Of a DNA stretch of 36,966 bases, positions 26,618 to 35,214 are shown in pieces (the stretch's first letter is position 1; each line of letters starts with the position of its first letter). Source of the DNA: Acidobacteriota bacterium (GTDB lineage Bacteria; Acidobacteriota; Terriglobia; Bryobacterales; Bryobacteraceae); contig VFZO01000029.1 in NCBI GenBank assembly GCA_016871155.1, forward strand, positions 1 through 36,966. Direction: 5' to 3'. The translations under genes and the position numbers were made by a program. Under the pieces are notes generated by a model, which saw nothing but the letters and a program-made list of their open reading frames with translations, had not been told where the DNA came from and did not search any database.

Positions 26618-27436
26618 ATGCCACTTGTCCAAGTTATCGTCCTTGCAGTGCTTCAAGGAATCACCGAATTCCTGCCCATTTCCAGCTCGGCGCACCTGGC
26701 GCTGGCGCCCTGGCTGTTCGGCTGGAAGGATCAGGGTCTGGATTTCGACATCGCCCTGCACATCGGCACAACGATCTCCGTCCTGATCTATTTTTTTCGC
26801 GACTGGCTGCAGATTCTCGCCAACGGGCTTCGGATGAAGGGGTTGCCGCGCTTCAGTGACGATATCGGCCTCGAGCGGAATCCAAACTTGCTCTGGTACC
26901 TGATCGCCGCCACAGTGCCTGCCGGAATTCTCGGACTGCTTCTGAAGGAGACCGTTGAAACTACTCTTCGCTCTCCTTATCTGATGGGGACGATGCTGGT
27001 GTTGGTGGGTCTGCTGATGTATGCCGCCGAAAAGCGCGCCTCGCAGCAGCGAACTCTGGCGGAGATGACGCTGGCCGATTGCCTCTTCATCGGCTGCGCG
27101 CAGGCGCTGGCGCTGGTGCCGGGTACCTCCCGCAGCGGGATTACTCTAACCGCCGGCCTGATGAGAAATTTGGACCGGTCCACTGCCGCCCGGTTTTCGT
27201 TCCTTTTGTCAACGCCGATCGTCGTGGCCGCGGCGGCCAAGGATGCGCTGGATCTCCGCAAAATGGAGGGTTTGGGCGCCGAGCTTCTTTGGGGAATTCT
27301 CATCTCCGGCGTCACCGGTTGCCTGGTCATTTCGTTCCTGCTGAAGTTCTTCCGGACGAACTCGGTGAAACCCTTCGTGATCTACCGCGTAATTTTTGGC
27401 ATAATTGTAATCGCTCTGGCTTTCGCGCGCTCCTGA
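26618..27436 (+). CDS. uppP: Undecaprenyl-diphosphatase UppP (BacA)
   Basis: Dephosphorylates undecaprenyl diphosphate to regenerate the lipid carrier for peptidoglycan and other surface polymers; integral inner-membrane protein. The 272 residues include the two BacA signatures: QGITEFLPISSSAHL with Glu17 at residues 13-27, and PGTSRSGIT at 168-176. About eight hydrophobic segments are visible. No Shine-Dalgarno is evident before the ATG. It is followed 6 bases later by ftsK and probably shares its transcript. Confidence 0.96.
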   Translation: MPLVQVIVLAVLQGITEFLPISSSAHLALAPWLFGWKDQGLDFDIALHIGTTISVLIYFFRDWLQILANGLRMKGLPRFSDDIGLERNPNLLWYLIAATVPAGILGLLLKETVETTLRSPYLMGTMLVLVGLLMYAAEKRASQQRTLAEMTLADCLFIGCAQALALVPGTSRSGITLTAGLMRNLDRSTAARFSFLLSTPIVVAAAAKDALDLRKMEGLGAELLWGILISGVTGCLVISFLLKFFRTNSVKPFVIYRVIFGIIVIALAFARS

Positions 27437-27442
27437 CGCGCT

Positions 27443-29827
27443 ATGAACATATTTGGGCCCTCGACCGACAAACGGTTCAACCAACTGACAGGCTTGGTGT
27501 CTTTAGTCGCCGCGATCGCACTCGCGGGAAGCCTCATTTCTTATAATCCCCAAGACCCGGCGTGGAATACGGCCGCCGAGGCGTTGCGTCCCCGCAACTG
27601 GATTGGGTATCCCGGAGCGTTTTTCTCCGATATCGTGTTGAGTCTAATCGGCTTCGCCGCTTGGCTTGTACCTGTTCTCGCAGGATTTTTCGGTATGCAG
27701 CGGCTGCGGTCGAGGCCTGTGGAGGCCCCCGCGCTTCGCCTAATCGGGGCCGGGCTGCTGATTCTGAGCGTCTGTACGCTGCTATCGTTTGCACCAGATT
27801 GGAAGCCGCTCCACGAAACGATGCCACCCGGCGGACTACTCGGCCTGGCGACCTCAGCGTATCTGCTGGCGAATCTGAACTATGGCGGCACGCTGGCGCT
27901 GCTGGCCTGCGCCGTTCTGGTCTCGTTGTACCTCACGACAACAATTACGGTCGAAGCCGTGGAAGGCTGGTTCGCCGGACCCATGGCCTGGTGGGACGCC
28001 CGCGCCGAAGGTTACCACTCCTGGTTGGACAGGCGGAAAGCGCGGTCTGAGCAAAACCGGCTGATCAAGGAATCGAAGCGTAACAAGAGCCTGCCGCCCG
28101 AACCCCCATTGGAACCCAAGGAGCCTAAGAAGAAGAAACCGGTGAAGGAGGAAACGCCGATTGTCGACGACGCTCCACCCTGGGCGGAACCAGCGGCCGA
28201 AGCTGGCTCCATCGACGATATTCCGATCGTTCCTCTCGAAGATCTGCAACCAGCTCCCGCGGCGATGGCTGTGCCAACGCCCGCGCCGGCGGCCGCCGAG
28301 GCGCCGCGCCGGAAAACCCGGCGGAACGAGACGTTCTATCAATTGCCGCCTACAACGTTGTTGAGCGAGCCGCCCGCGCGGAATCCGTACGATGAGCAGG
28401 AATTGAAAGAGACCGCCGCACGCATTAAGGCAAAGTTCGAGGAGTTCAACGTGCTTGGTTCGGTGGTGCAGATCAATCCGGGCCCCGTGGTGACAACCTA
28501 CGAGTTCAAACCGGAAGCCGGCATCAAGGTTTCGCGCATCACGCAACTCTCAGAGGATCTCTGTTTGGGCTTGCAGGCCGAGAGCGTGATGATTGAGCGC
28601 ATTCCTGGCAAACCGACCGTCGGCATTGAAGTGCCGAATCGTAAGCGCGAGGTCATCAGTCTACGGCAGATTCTGGAGTCGGAGGAGTTCCACAACTCGC
28701 ATTCCAAATTGACGATCTCGCTGGGCAAGGACATCAGCGGGCGCATCAAAGTCGCGTCGCTCGAATCCATGCCGCACATTCTGATCGCGGGATCCACCGG
28801 CTCCGGTAAGAGCGTGATGTTGAACACGCTGATCATGTCGGTGCTCTACAAGTCGACACCGGACGACGTTCGCATGATCATGGTGGACCCGAAACGATTG
28901 GAGCTGGGACTCTACGAGGGAATTCCTCATCTACTGACGCCGGTCATCACCGACCCGAAAAAGGCCACCTACGCGCTGCGCAACGCGGTTCTGGAGATGG
29001 AACGGCGGCTAAAGCTGTTGGCCGCGCAGGGCGTTCGCAACATTGAGCAGTACAACAGGAAGGTTCGCGAGCTGCTCTCAAAGCCGCGCGATCTGTTCGC
29101 CGATGACCAGGAAACTGCGGAGCTGGACGAACTCCGTCCGCTGCCTTTTATCCTGATCATCATCGACGAGTTGGCCGACTTGATGATGCTCGAACGGGCC
29201 GGTGTGGAGGAGTCGATCACGCGGCTGGCACAGATGGCTCGGGCCGTCGGCATGCATCTGGTGCTGGCCACACAGCGGCCCAGCGTGGACGTGATCACCG
29301 GTTTGATTAAGGCGAACTTCCCGGCGCGCATCAGCTTCCGCGTCGCCACTCGCGTCGATTCTCGAACGATTCTCGACAGCATGGGCGCCGAGCACCTGTT
29401 GGGTAAGGGCGACATGCTGTACCTGCCACCGGGCACGGCCAGGCTGACGCGCGTTCATGGCGCCTACGTCACCGAAACCGAGACCGGCGAAGTGGTGGAA
29501 AACTGGAAAGCACAGGCGCAGCCGGACTACGACCAAAGCTTCCTGATGGCGCCTCCGACCGAGGAGGGCGAGGAAGAAAGCGACGGCGATGTGGCTGACG
29601 GCGAGCAGGACCCGCGCTATCAGGATGCCGTTCGCGTGGTCTGCGAATTAGGCAAGGCGTCCACCTCCGTTTTGCAGCGCCGTCTGCGGCTTGGCTATGG
29701 CCGCGCCGCGCGCATCCTGGACATGATGTATCGCGACGGAATCATTGGGCCGCCCGATGGCAGCCGGCCGCGCGAAGTGCTGAAACGGCCCGGATGGCTG
29801 GACGAAGTGGACGGCGAAAACAGCTAA
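27443..29827 (+). CDS. ftsK: DNA translocase FtsK/SpoIIIE
   Basis: Pumps DNA at the division septum and activates Xer recombination during chromosome segregation. The 794 residues start with four membrane segments (about 11-28, 53-83, 98-115 and 133-168), followed by a charged, proline- and alanine-rich linker to about 300. The motor domain has Walker A GSTGSGKS at 450-457 and Walker B IIIDELADLMM with Asp575. The C-terminal gamma winged helix (STSVLQRRLRLGYGRAARILD split around 735-755) would read KOPS sequences. The likely recombinase partner is the Xer protein at 7391-8290. Confidence 0.96.
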   Translation: MNIFGPSTDKRFNQLTGLVSLVAAIALAGSLISYNPQDPAWNTAAEALRPRNWIGYPGAFFSDIVLSLIGFAAWLVPVLAGFFGMQRLRSRPVEAPALRLIGAGLLILSVCTLLSFAPDWKPLHETMPPGGLLGLATSAYLLANLNYGGTLALLACAVLVSLYLTTTITVEAVEGWFAGPMAWWDARAEGYHSWLDRRKARSEQNRLIKESKRNKSLPPEPPLEPKEPKKKKPVKEETPIVDDAPPWAEPAAEAGSIDDIPIVPLEDLQPAPAAMAVPTPAPAAAEAPRRKTRRNETFYQLPPTTLLSEPPARNPYDEQELKETAARIKAKFEEFNVLGSVVQINPGPVVTTYEFKPEAGIKVSRITQLSEDLCLGLQAESVMIERIPGKPTVGIEVPNRKREVISLRQILESEEFHNSHSKLTISLGKDISGRIKVASLESMPHILIAGSTGSGKSVMLNTLIMSVLYKSTPDDVRMIMVDPKRLELGLYEGIPHLLTPVITDPKKATYALRNAVLEMERRLKLLAAQGVRNIEQYNRKVRELLSKPRDLFADDQETAELDELRPLPFILIIIDELADLMMLERAGVEESITRLAQMARAVGMHLVLATQRPSVDVITGLIKANFPARISFRVATRVDSRTILDSMGAEHLLGKGDMLYLPPGTARLTRVHGAYVTETETGEVVENWKAQAQPDYDQSFLMAPPTEEGEEESDGDVADGEQDPRYQDAVRVVCELGKASTSVLQRRLRLGYGRAARILDMMYRDGIIGPPDGSRPREVLKRPGWLDEVDGENS

Positions 29828-29837
29828 TCTGTAAGGA

Positions 29838-30362
29838 ATGCGACTCCTCACATTTTGTTTGCTGGTGACAGCCGGTGTCTTTGCCGCCGAGCCGGTTACC
29901 TCCTCCTTCAAGGCGCGGTACAACACGCAAAAACTCAATTTCACCGAGTCCGCGGTTGCGATGCCGGAATCCGGTATGGCGTTCAAGCTGACGCCGGATC
30001 AACGGTCGTTCGGCGATTGGATCGAGCACACGGCCGGCATGAATTACAGCATGTGTTCTTCGATCGCCGGCGTGTCCGCTCCCAAAGATACGGGCGTGAA
30101 CGGAGTGCAACATAAAGGAAAAGCCGCGATCGAGAAAGCGATCAACGAGTCATTCGCATACTGTGATAAGGCTTTCGATGGTTTGACCGATGCAAAGGCT
30201 CTGGCCGAGGTTCAGATCGGCACCCGTCAGGTGGTGCCGGTGGACGTGATGTTCAGCTACGTCGCGAACCTGAACGCCCACTACGGAAACATGGTTGGCT
30301 ACTTGCGGGTGAAGGGCGTGATACCGCCCTCCACCGCGCGAGCCCAGAAGGCGAAAAAGTAG
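29838..30362 (+). CDS. Exported DinB-like protein
   Basis: A 174-residue protein with a signal peptide (MRLLTFCLLVTAGVFA) and a DinB/YfiT-type four-helix bundle. Histidines at 64 (DWIEHTAGMNY) and 148 (NAHYGNMVGYLRVKG) match two of the three usual metal ligands; the third position appears to be Asn144. So metal binding may be weakened. DinB-like proteins include thiol-dependent transferases, but exported members are uncharacterised. AAGGA lies immediately against the ATG, an unusually short spacing. It ends 3 bases from the convergent tail-fibre-like gene. Confidence 0.82.
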   Translation: MRLLTFCLLVTAGVFAAEPVTSSFKARYNTQKLNFTESAVAMPESGMAFKLTPDQRSFGDWIEHTAGMNYSMCSSIAGVSAPKDTGVNGVQHKGKAAIEKAINESFAYCDKAFDGLTDAKALAEVQIGTRQVVPVDVMFSYVANLNAHYGNMVGYLRVKGVIPPSTARAQKAKK

Positions 30363-30365
30363 CGT

Positions 30366-32522
30366 TTAAGGATTCGACTGCGCCGGATACCGGATCAAGC
30401 TGAATTGAATCAGCGCGATGTTGGCGCCCGGAGCTGCGTTGAATGCCTCGAAAGCGAGTGTCAGCCCCGTGGAGAACGGGTCCGCCGATTCCATGAGCGA
30501 CGAATCGGATGAACGATCCTGCAACAGGTAGTGGCTGCTGATGATCGCCCCAGAGTTCGACAACGCGGCTTCGCCCGAAGTCTCGATCAGAGTCGCATTG
30601 GCCGGCAGGACGAAGTCCGCAGCCACGGCCGTGGCCCAGCGCCAGCGGACCGTCACCGGGACTGCCCCGCCGCGTTTCCAGGTGGCGCGAATTGCGACAC
30701 GGTCGCCGGGCTGCAGTAGGCCGGGAGGAATCGTACAGGTACCCAGTTGAGTGAGGGATGTGGCTGCGGTGTTGCCGCCGGTCGACGCACAGATCACCTG
30801 CGGTGCGCTGTGTGTCTGCCCAGATTCGAAGGTACGCTGCGCCTTCACGGTGGTGTTGTACCACCGGTCGCCGTCCAGCTTGGACGCCGGGTCGTTCGTG
30901 GTGCCGGATTCCCGCCACGCGGCGCGCGTGTTGTTGGACGCCGCGCGAACGGACGATGTGACGAACTCGCCCGACGCCTCCATGCGCGCCTGCTCCACGC
31001 CGGCCGGATCGAGCCACGTCTGCAGCGGGTTTGCTCCCTGTCCCAGAGCCGCGCGTACGGTGAGCGTCGTGGCGCCCGCGCCGCTGGCGCCGTCGTAGAC
31101 GGTAAGGGTCGAGGGGCTCCAATTGCTTCCCACCGAAAGCCGCCGGTTAGCGTTGTCCCAGACGAAATGCAGCGGGCTTTCGGCCAGCGTGCCATCGCCG
31201 CCCGTGAACGGAATCGCGCCGTTTTGGAACCCGGTGAACAGGCATGTGTTCCAGATGGCGTCCGCCCCGTTGGAGACCAGGCATCGATTCGCCGAGCCCA
31301 ACGGCAAACGGCCCCACTTCGCCGTGCCCAGGTTCATGCCGACGATCAGATCGCCGCGCTGAACCGTGCCTGCCGCCGTGTCGCCGTGTTCGTTCGAAAG
31401 CAGAGCGTGGGAAACGGGCGGACGCGCGTTGGTAAGCCGTCCGTCAATGTCGGTTACGAATTTGTTTGTCGCCGAAGGAGCGCCGGCCGTTCCCGACAGC
31501 GCGGCCTTCTCTCCGGCGGACGGGTCGTTTGCGTTCGTGTGTGTGGGAAAATTCAACGCCAGTTTCGACTCGACGATTCCCGCCGCGGCGGAAATGTTGA
31601 AGTTGCTGATGACGCCCTCGGCGATTTGCGGCGCCGGAAAGCTGCCGGTCAGCGCGCCGGCCGCCAGGCCGCTGGGCGTGGATTCGCTGGGCAGCCGGTA
31701 GCTGGCCATCAACAGGTCCGACGTCTGCGGGATGGACAACGCGGCGAACGTGACGGTGTTGCCCGTGACCGAGAAATCGATACCGGGCTTCTGTAGAATG
31801 CCGTTCCGGTACAGCGCCAGGCTGGTGGCCGGGCTGGGCGGCTGGGCCAGCGTGAACACGGCGTTGGAGCCGTTGACGGAGCCTGTGGGAACCTCATGAT
31901 CCACGAAGCCCGGAGCGCCCGTTCCGGATCCGCTGCCGCAGGGGCCTGTGCTGCCATCCACGCGGATGCAGTCCGCCAGGTTCCCCTGCACGGCTTCCAG
32001 CGCGCCAGTGGGTCCGGTCTTCAAAATGCGGTCGTTCGTGTAGACGAATCCCTTCACCGGTCGCGCTGCGAGCTCATCGCTCAGGCCCGTGATGTCGGGA
32101 ATCGTCAGGTTGGACGGGGGAGTCACGCCGCCGCCGGTGCTGGCGCCATTGGCGATTCGAACGTTGGCTACGGTGACCGCGGTCGTCGACGGCGGCACGT
32201 TCCAGGCTTCCGTGAAAACGACCCGGCCATCTGCATGGTAGCGGACGAAGTAGTGGGCGCCGGCGCTGGCATTGGACGTTGGCACCAGGCGAACGCGCAG
32301 CGAGCCGTCCACGATTGGGACGACGACGCTGGAGCTTGCGATGGCCGAGGCATCCGACGCTTGGAAGGACTTCCATTCGATGTAGGCTACGCCGTTGAAA
32401 CGGGCGCCGTCGGCTTTATAGAGCGTGTCCTGAACGGTGGTGAGCGGCGGAATTGCCATCGCCCGGTCCAGGACAAAAAGGTACGCGGTGAGCGCGAGGG
32501 CCCACGATTTCAAACTGCGCAT
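30366..32522 (-). CDS. Secreted protein with phage tail-fibre-like modules
   Basis: A 718-residue exported protein; the start at 32522 follows a GGAGG 6 bases upstream and gives a clear signal peptide (MRSLKSWALALTAYLFVLDRAMA). The N-terminal 110 residues form a beta-rich domain (VQDTLYKADGARFNG and VRYHADGRVVFTEAWNVPPS) that I associate with acidobacterial secreted proteins. The middle resembles tail fibres: NGSNAVFTLAQPPSPATSLA then LYRNGILQKPGIDFSV, GTAGAPSATNKFVTDIDGRL, and DPASKLDGDRWYNTTVKAQR. The C-terminal 130 residues look like a jelly-roll adhesin domain. A binding or surface-appendage role is inferred; no enzyme motif is seen. The upstream leader is structured (see 32542-32614). 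Confidence 0.8.
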   Translation of the reverse strand: MRSLKSWALALTAYLFVLDRAMAIPPLTTVQDTLYKADGARFNGVAYIEWKSFQASDASAIASSSVVVPIVDGSLRVRLVPTSNASAGAHYFVRYHADGRVVFTEAWNVPPSTTAVTVANVRIANGASTGGGVTPPSNLTIPDITGLSDELAARPVKGFVYTNDRILKTGPTGALEAVQGNLADCIRVDGSTGPCGSGSGTGAPGFVDHEVPTGSVNGSNAVFTLAQPPSPATSLALYRNGILQKPGIDFSVTGNTVTFAALSIPQTSDLLMASYRLPSESTPSGLAAGALTGSFPAPQIAEGVISNFNISAAAGIVESKLALNFPTHTNANDPSAGEKAALSGTAGAPSATNKFVTDIDGRLTNARPPVSHALLSNEHGDTAAGTVQRGDLIVGMNLGTAKWGRLPLGSANRCLVSNGADAIWNTCLFTGFQNGAIPFTGGDGTLAESPLHFVWDNANRRLSVGSNWSPSTLTVYDGASGAGATTLTVRAALGQGANPLQTWLDPAGVEQARMEASGEFVTSSVRAASNNTRAAWRESGTTNDPASKLDGDRWYNTTVKAQRTFESGQTHSAPQVICASTGGNTAATSLTQLGTCTIPPGLLQPGDRVAIRATWKRGGAVPVTVRWRWATAVAADFVLPANATLIETSGEAALSNSGAIISSHYLLQDRSSDSSLMESADPFSTGLTLAFEAFNAAPGANIALIQFSLIRYPAQSNP

Positions 32523-32541
32523 GAAACGCCTCCAGGGAAAC

Positions 32542-32580
32542 AAAAAACCCGCCGGCTCCCTAGGCTGGGAACAAGCGGGT
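32542..32580 (-). terminator. Intrinsic terminator hairpin just before a ribosome site
   Basis: On the minus strand CCCGC (32579-32575) pairs with GCGGG (32552-32548), and TCCC with GGGA inside, through a mostly paired 4 by 4 junction and a 6-base loop. Six T residues follow (32547-32542). The SD GGAGG of the next gene starts only 8 bases later, so the terminator lies inside that gene's leader rather than at a simple operon end. Confidence 0.65.
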
Positions 32581-32756
32581 GCACAGCGCGTGCTGCTACC
32601 TAAAAACGTAGCAGACGCCTACAAGCAATCCTGGAATTTCGAAAAGAAACCGGTTCGCAAGTTATTTATTTGCAATTACTTGCGATCAGAAAATATTTTT
32701 CGTTTTTCTGTGAACGCCATTTTTGACGTCACGTATTCTTGCAAAAACCGGGACGT
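32581..32756 (-). promoter_or_regulatory. Structured, AT-rich leader/promoter region of the tail-fibre-like gene
   Basis: This gene-free stretch is clearly richer in A and T than its surroundings. It contains a 7-bp hairpin CTGCTAC/GTAGCAG (32593-32599 with 32608-32614), a 4-bp hairpin GCAC/GTGC (32581-32584 with 32590-32593), and farther upstream a perfect 8-bp inverted repeat TCGCAAGT/ACTTGCGA (32655-32662 with 32678-32685). The last could be an operator. No convincing -35/-10 pair stands out. The known cyclic-di-GMP riboswitch consensus was looked for by eye and not found. Confidence 0.5.
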
Positions 32757-33029
32757 TCAGGTCGTCGAAGGCGTTGGCGTGGCCGCCGGTTTGGACTCCG
32801 TCTTAGCCGGGGCGTCCGCCTTCTTTTCGGTCTTTGGCGCGCCGCTCCCGGCCTTCGCGTAGTCCGTTATATAGAAGCCCGATCCTTTGAACTGCAAGCC
32901 CGGCGCCGATAGCAGGCGCACGACTTTTCCGCCGCACTTTACGTGCGTCGTTAACGGCTCGTCAGCGAATTTCTGACGGACTTCGAAGACTTCTTCACAC
33001 TGCGCACAACGGTACTCGTACAGGGGCAT
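32757..33029 (-). CDS. FmdB-family zinc ribbon protein
   Basis: A 90-residue protein of the FmdB (CxxC_CxxC_SSSS) regulatory family. The first zinc knuckle is intact (MPLYEYRCAQCEEVFEV). The second, normally CxxCGG, reads HVKCGGKV, so the first cysteine is replaced by histidine, which can still bind zinc. The typical SAPGLQFKGSGFYITDYAK segment follows, then an alanine- and lysine-rich tail. Function in the family is poorly known. It starts 3 bases after the S41 gene and ends that operon before the AT-rich region. Confidence 0.92.
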   Translation of the reverse strand: MPLYEYRCAQCEEVFEVRQKFADEPLTTHVKCGGKVVRLLSAPGLQFKGSGFYITDYAKAGSGAPKTEKKADAPAKTESKPAATPTPSTT

Positions 33030-33032
33030 TTT

Positions 33033-34295
33033 TTACTGGTTTTGCTTCTTTCCGAGATTTCGCATCGTCTCGGCGTTTTTGGCTTCTTCGGCGGTCAGAC
33101 CCTTAGTGGCGATATCCACCGCTTTTTTCATGATCGTGTCTTCGGTGGATTTGGCGGGCGCGTCTTTCTTCGGCGCGGCCGGCTCTTCCTCGTCACCGGT
33201 CTCCAGCGCTTCGTTGTCCACCACAGGGACCGAAGGGTTAACGGCCGTATCCTGAATCGCCTTGTCGTCGGCGTTGAAGAACTTGGCGACTGACAGGATT
33301 ACCACGCTGCCGTCGTCCAGCGGCACATGCTTGCGCTGCGCGGCATCGCCGTACGTGCGTTCGCCCACGATTTCCGCTCGTTTCAGATCGAAGAACGCAG
33401 CGGCGGCGATCTCGGCCGCGCCGGCCGTTCCACGGTTGGTCATGACCGTAAGCGGCAGTTTGGTGACGGCCTTGGCCGGGTCGGCGTTCAGATCCACCCG
33501 CGGCGTTTTCTGGCCCTTCGTGTAGCTCAACCGGCCCGAGGCGACGAATAGGTTGGCCAGCGCGATGCCTTTCTCCGGCGCACCGGAGGCGCAGCTCCGA
33601 AGGTCAAGCAGCAGTTTCTTGGCGCCCTCTTTTTCCAGCTTTTGAATGGCGGATGCCACTTCCGGAATGCGGTCGCCTTCGAGGGTCGATACCTGCACGT
33701 ACCCGATCCCGTCGGGCAGCATCTTCGAACTCAGCGCAGGCCACTGCACCGGACCGCGCACGATCGCGATCTTAGACGGTTCTGGATTCCGGAATCGCAG
33801 CACGCCGAGCTCGATCGATGTACCGATGTCGCCCAGCAGCATCATTTCGGCGTAGGCCAACGGCATGTCGCGCGTGTTCACGCCTTGGATTGTCTCCAAC
33901 ATGTCGCCGGTCCCGAGGCCGAGTTTGGCCGCCGGGGAGCCGGGCACCGAATCGATGATCGTGATGTAGCCGAACCGCTTGGCCAGCAGCAGGCCGGTCC
34001 AGCCTTTGGCCGAAGTCTTGGCCTTTTGGTATTGCTTGTACTGATCCGCCGACAGGTAGCTGGCGTAGGGGTCGAGCGATTCGAGCAGGCCGTTGACCGC
34101 GCCGAGGGTGACATTCTTCATGTCGGGTTCCTCGACGTAGTCGCTCTTAATCTTGGAGAGAACTTCCGCGAAGACGCCAATATGCCGGTACGTCTCCTCT
34201 GGCGACGACGTGCCTTTGTTGGCGGCGCCGAGCAGCAACATGCCCACGAGAGCCAACGAAAAGACGGTGATAAAGAACTGCAGCTTTCGACTCAT
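33033..34295 (-). CDS. S41 (CtpA/Prc) family protein, catalytic residues lost
   Basis: A 420-residue envelope protein with an N-terminal membrane or signal segment (about 8-25), a PDZ domain (about 98-170), and an S41 peptidase domain (about 195-370). Family landmarks are clear: EVLSKIKSDYVEEP, LLESLDPYASYLS, GSPAAKLGLGTGDML. In active members the loop is NxGSASASEI with the second serine catalytic, and a lysine follows 25 residues later in FGKGT. Here the loop is NRGTAGAAEI (Gly292 at the serine site) and the second is YGDAA (Asp317 at the lysine site). Spacing is intact, so this looks like a pseudopeptidase. SD AGGAGG is strong; the ATG overlaps the lytic transglycosylase stop as ATGA. Confidence 0.93.
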   Translation of the reverse strand: MSRKLQFFITVFSLALVGMLLLGAANKGTSSPEETYRHIGVFAEVLSKIKSDYVEEPDMKNVTLGAVNGLLESLDPYASYLSADQYKQYQKAKTSAKGWTGLLLAKRFGYITIIDSVPGSPAAKLGLGTGDMLETIQGVNTRDMPLAYAEMMLLGDIGTSIELGVLRFRNPEPSKIAIVRGPVQWPALSSKMLPDGIGYVQVSTLEGDRIPEVASAIQKLEKEGAKKLLLDLRSCASGAPEKGIALANLFVASGRLSYTKGQKTPRVDLNADPAKAVTKLPLTVMTNRGTAGAAEIAAAAFFDLKRAEIVGERTYGDAAQRKHVPLDDGSVVILSVAKFFNADDKAIQDTAVNPSVPVVDNEALETGDEEEPAAPKKDAPAKSTEDTIMKKAVDIATKGLTAEEAKNAETMRNLGKKQNQ

Positions 34296-34969
34296 CGCCG
34301 CTGCCTCCTGTCTTCAGTATATTTCACCGGCCCGGTCTTCAAGCGGTGATACTCGTTCAATACCTTTTCGACGTAGTGACGAGTTTCCCGATAGGGCGGG
34401 ATACCGTTGTATTTCTGAACGGCCCCCTCCCCGGCGTTATAGGCCGACAGCGCCCGGTAGACCTGGTCAGGGTAGTTCTCGTATTTCAATAGCAGTTGGC
34501 GCATGAGCCGCGCCCCGCCCTCGACGTTTTCCTGCGCGTCGTGCGGGTTGACGTTCAGGGCCTTGGCAGTGGCCGGCATCAGCTGCATCAGCCCGATCGC
34601 TCCCTTCGGCGACAGCGCGTTGGGCTGAAACGCCGATTCCACCTTGGCGATGCTGAGCAGCAGTTCTTTGGGGAGCCCGCTCAAATCGGCGGCCTGGTCG
34701 AACAAATCCTTGGGCTTCCCGGAATCCGGCGCCGGAGCGACGGAAACGGGGGGCGGCGATTCCACCACCGTGGGTGTTTCGGCCTCCGGCAGAGTCTCGA
34801 TCGCGCTGACCTGTGATCGGGGCAGCTCCACGGTCCCATTGGCGGTATGGAGGACGATCCGGTCGCCAATCACTTCGTGCCGCTTGGCCTCCAGCCGGAA
34901 GCCGTTTTCCAGGACAATCTGTTCCGCCGCCGACAGGGATAGCGCCGCCAGCGCCAAGCACGCCTTCAT
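34292..34969 (-). CDS. Lytic transglycosylase (SLT domain)
   Basis: A 225-residue exported murein-cleaving enzyme. After a short signal peptide (MKACLALAALSLSAA) is a small beta domain (VLENGFRLEAKRHEVIGDRI) of about 45 residues, then a proline-rich linker. The SLT domain covers about 88-215, with the catalytic Glu111 in IAKVESAFQPNALSPKGA, followed by GLMQLMPATA, YRALSAYNAGEGAV and RETRHYVEKV. It would cut the glycan strand between MurNAc and GlcNAc in the periplasm. GGAGG lies 8 bases before the ATG, which overlaps the upstream stop as ATGA. Co-transcription with the S41-family protein fits a peptidoglycan-remodelling set. Confidence 0.95.
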   Translation of the reverse strand: MKACLALAALSLSAAEQIVLENGFRLEAKRHEVIGDRIVLHTANGTVELPRSQVSAIETLPEAETPTVVESPPPVSVAPAPDSGKPKDLFDQAADLSGLPKELLLSIAKVESAFQPNALSPKGAIGLMQLMPATAKALNVNPHDAQENVEGGARLMRQLLLKYENYPDQVYRALSAYNAGEGAVQKYNGIPPYRETRHYVEKVLNEYHRLKTGPVKYTEDRRQRR

Positions 34970-35214
34970 TGCCCACGCCTCCCGAGGTATCGCCCGACAC
35001 CGGAAAACGCGGCCGCGCAGAGCAGAAGGATGTACCCGCCCTTCGGTATGCCGCTCATGAAAAAGTACACGCTCGTGACGGCCAAAATGGCCGAAGCGAG
35101 GAAAAAGACAAAGGTATTGGAGGCCTGTTGCGCGGGCACCTTACCAAGTATGACGCCTCCGGAGCCGTTTTCGTTTAAGGCGTTATGATGGATGGTTTCG
35201 ATGACCACTGTCAC
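34966..35214 (-). CDS. Small two-helix membrane protein
   Basis: I do not recognise this protein. It is 82 residues long if read from the GTG at 35214, with two hydrophobic helices (TFVFFLASAILAVTSVYFFM and GYILLLCAAAFSGVGRYL) and a basic C-terminal RRGQ. The stop overlaps the lytic transglycosylase ATG as ATGA, which supports translation and an envelope role. The start is doubtful: from 35214 it overlaps the divergent thrC start by 14 bases, while a GTG at 35139 would give 57 residues and leave a promoter gap. Confidence 0.6.
   Translation of the reverse strand: MTVVIETIHHNALNENGSGGVILGKVPAQQASNTFVFFLASAILAVTSVYFFMSGIPKGGYILLLCAAAFSGVGRYLGRRGQ

Noticed and set aside
32581..32640. Cyclic-di-GMP or other named riboswitch
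   Set aside because: The conserved core sequences I know were not present; only a structured leader is claimed.
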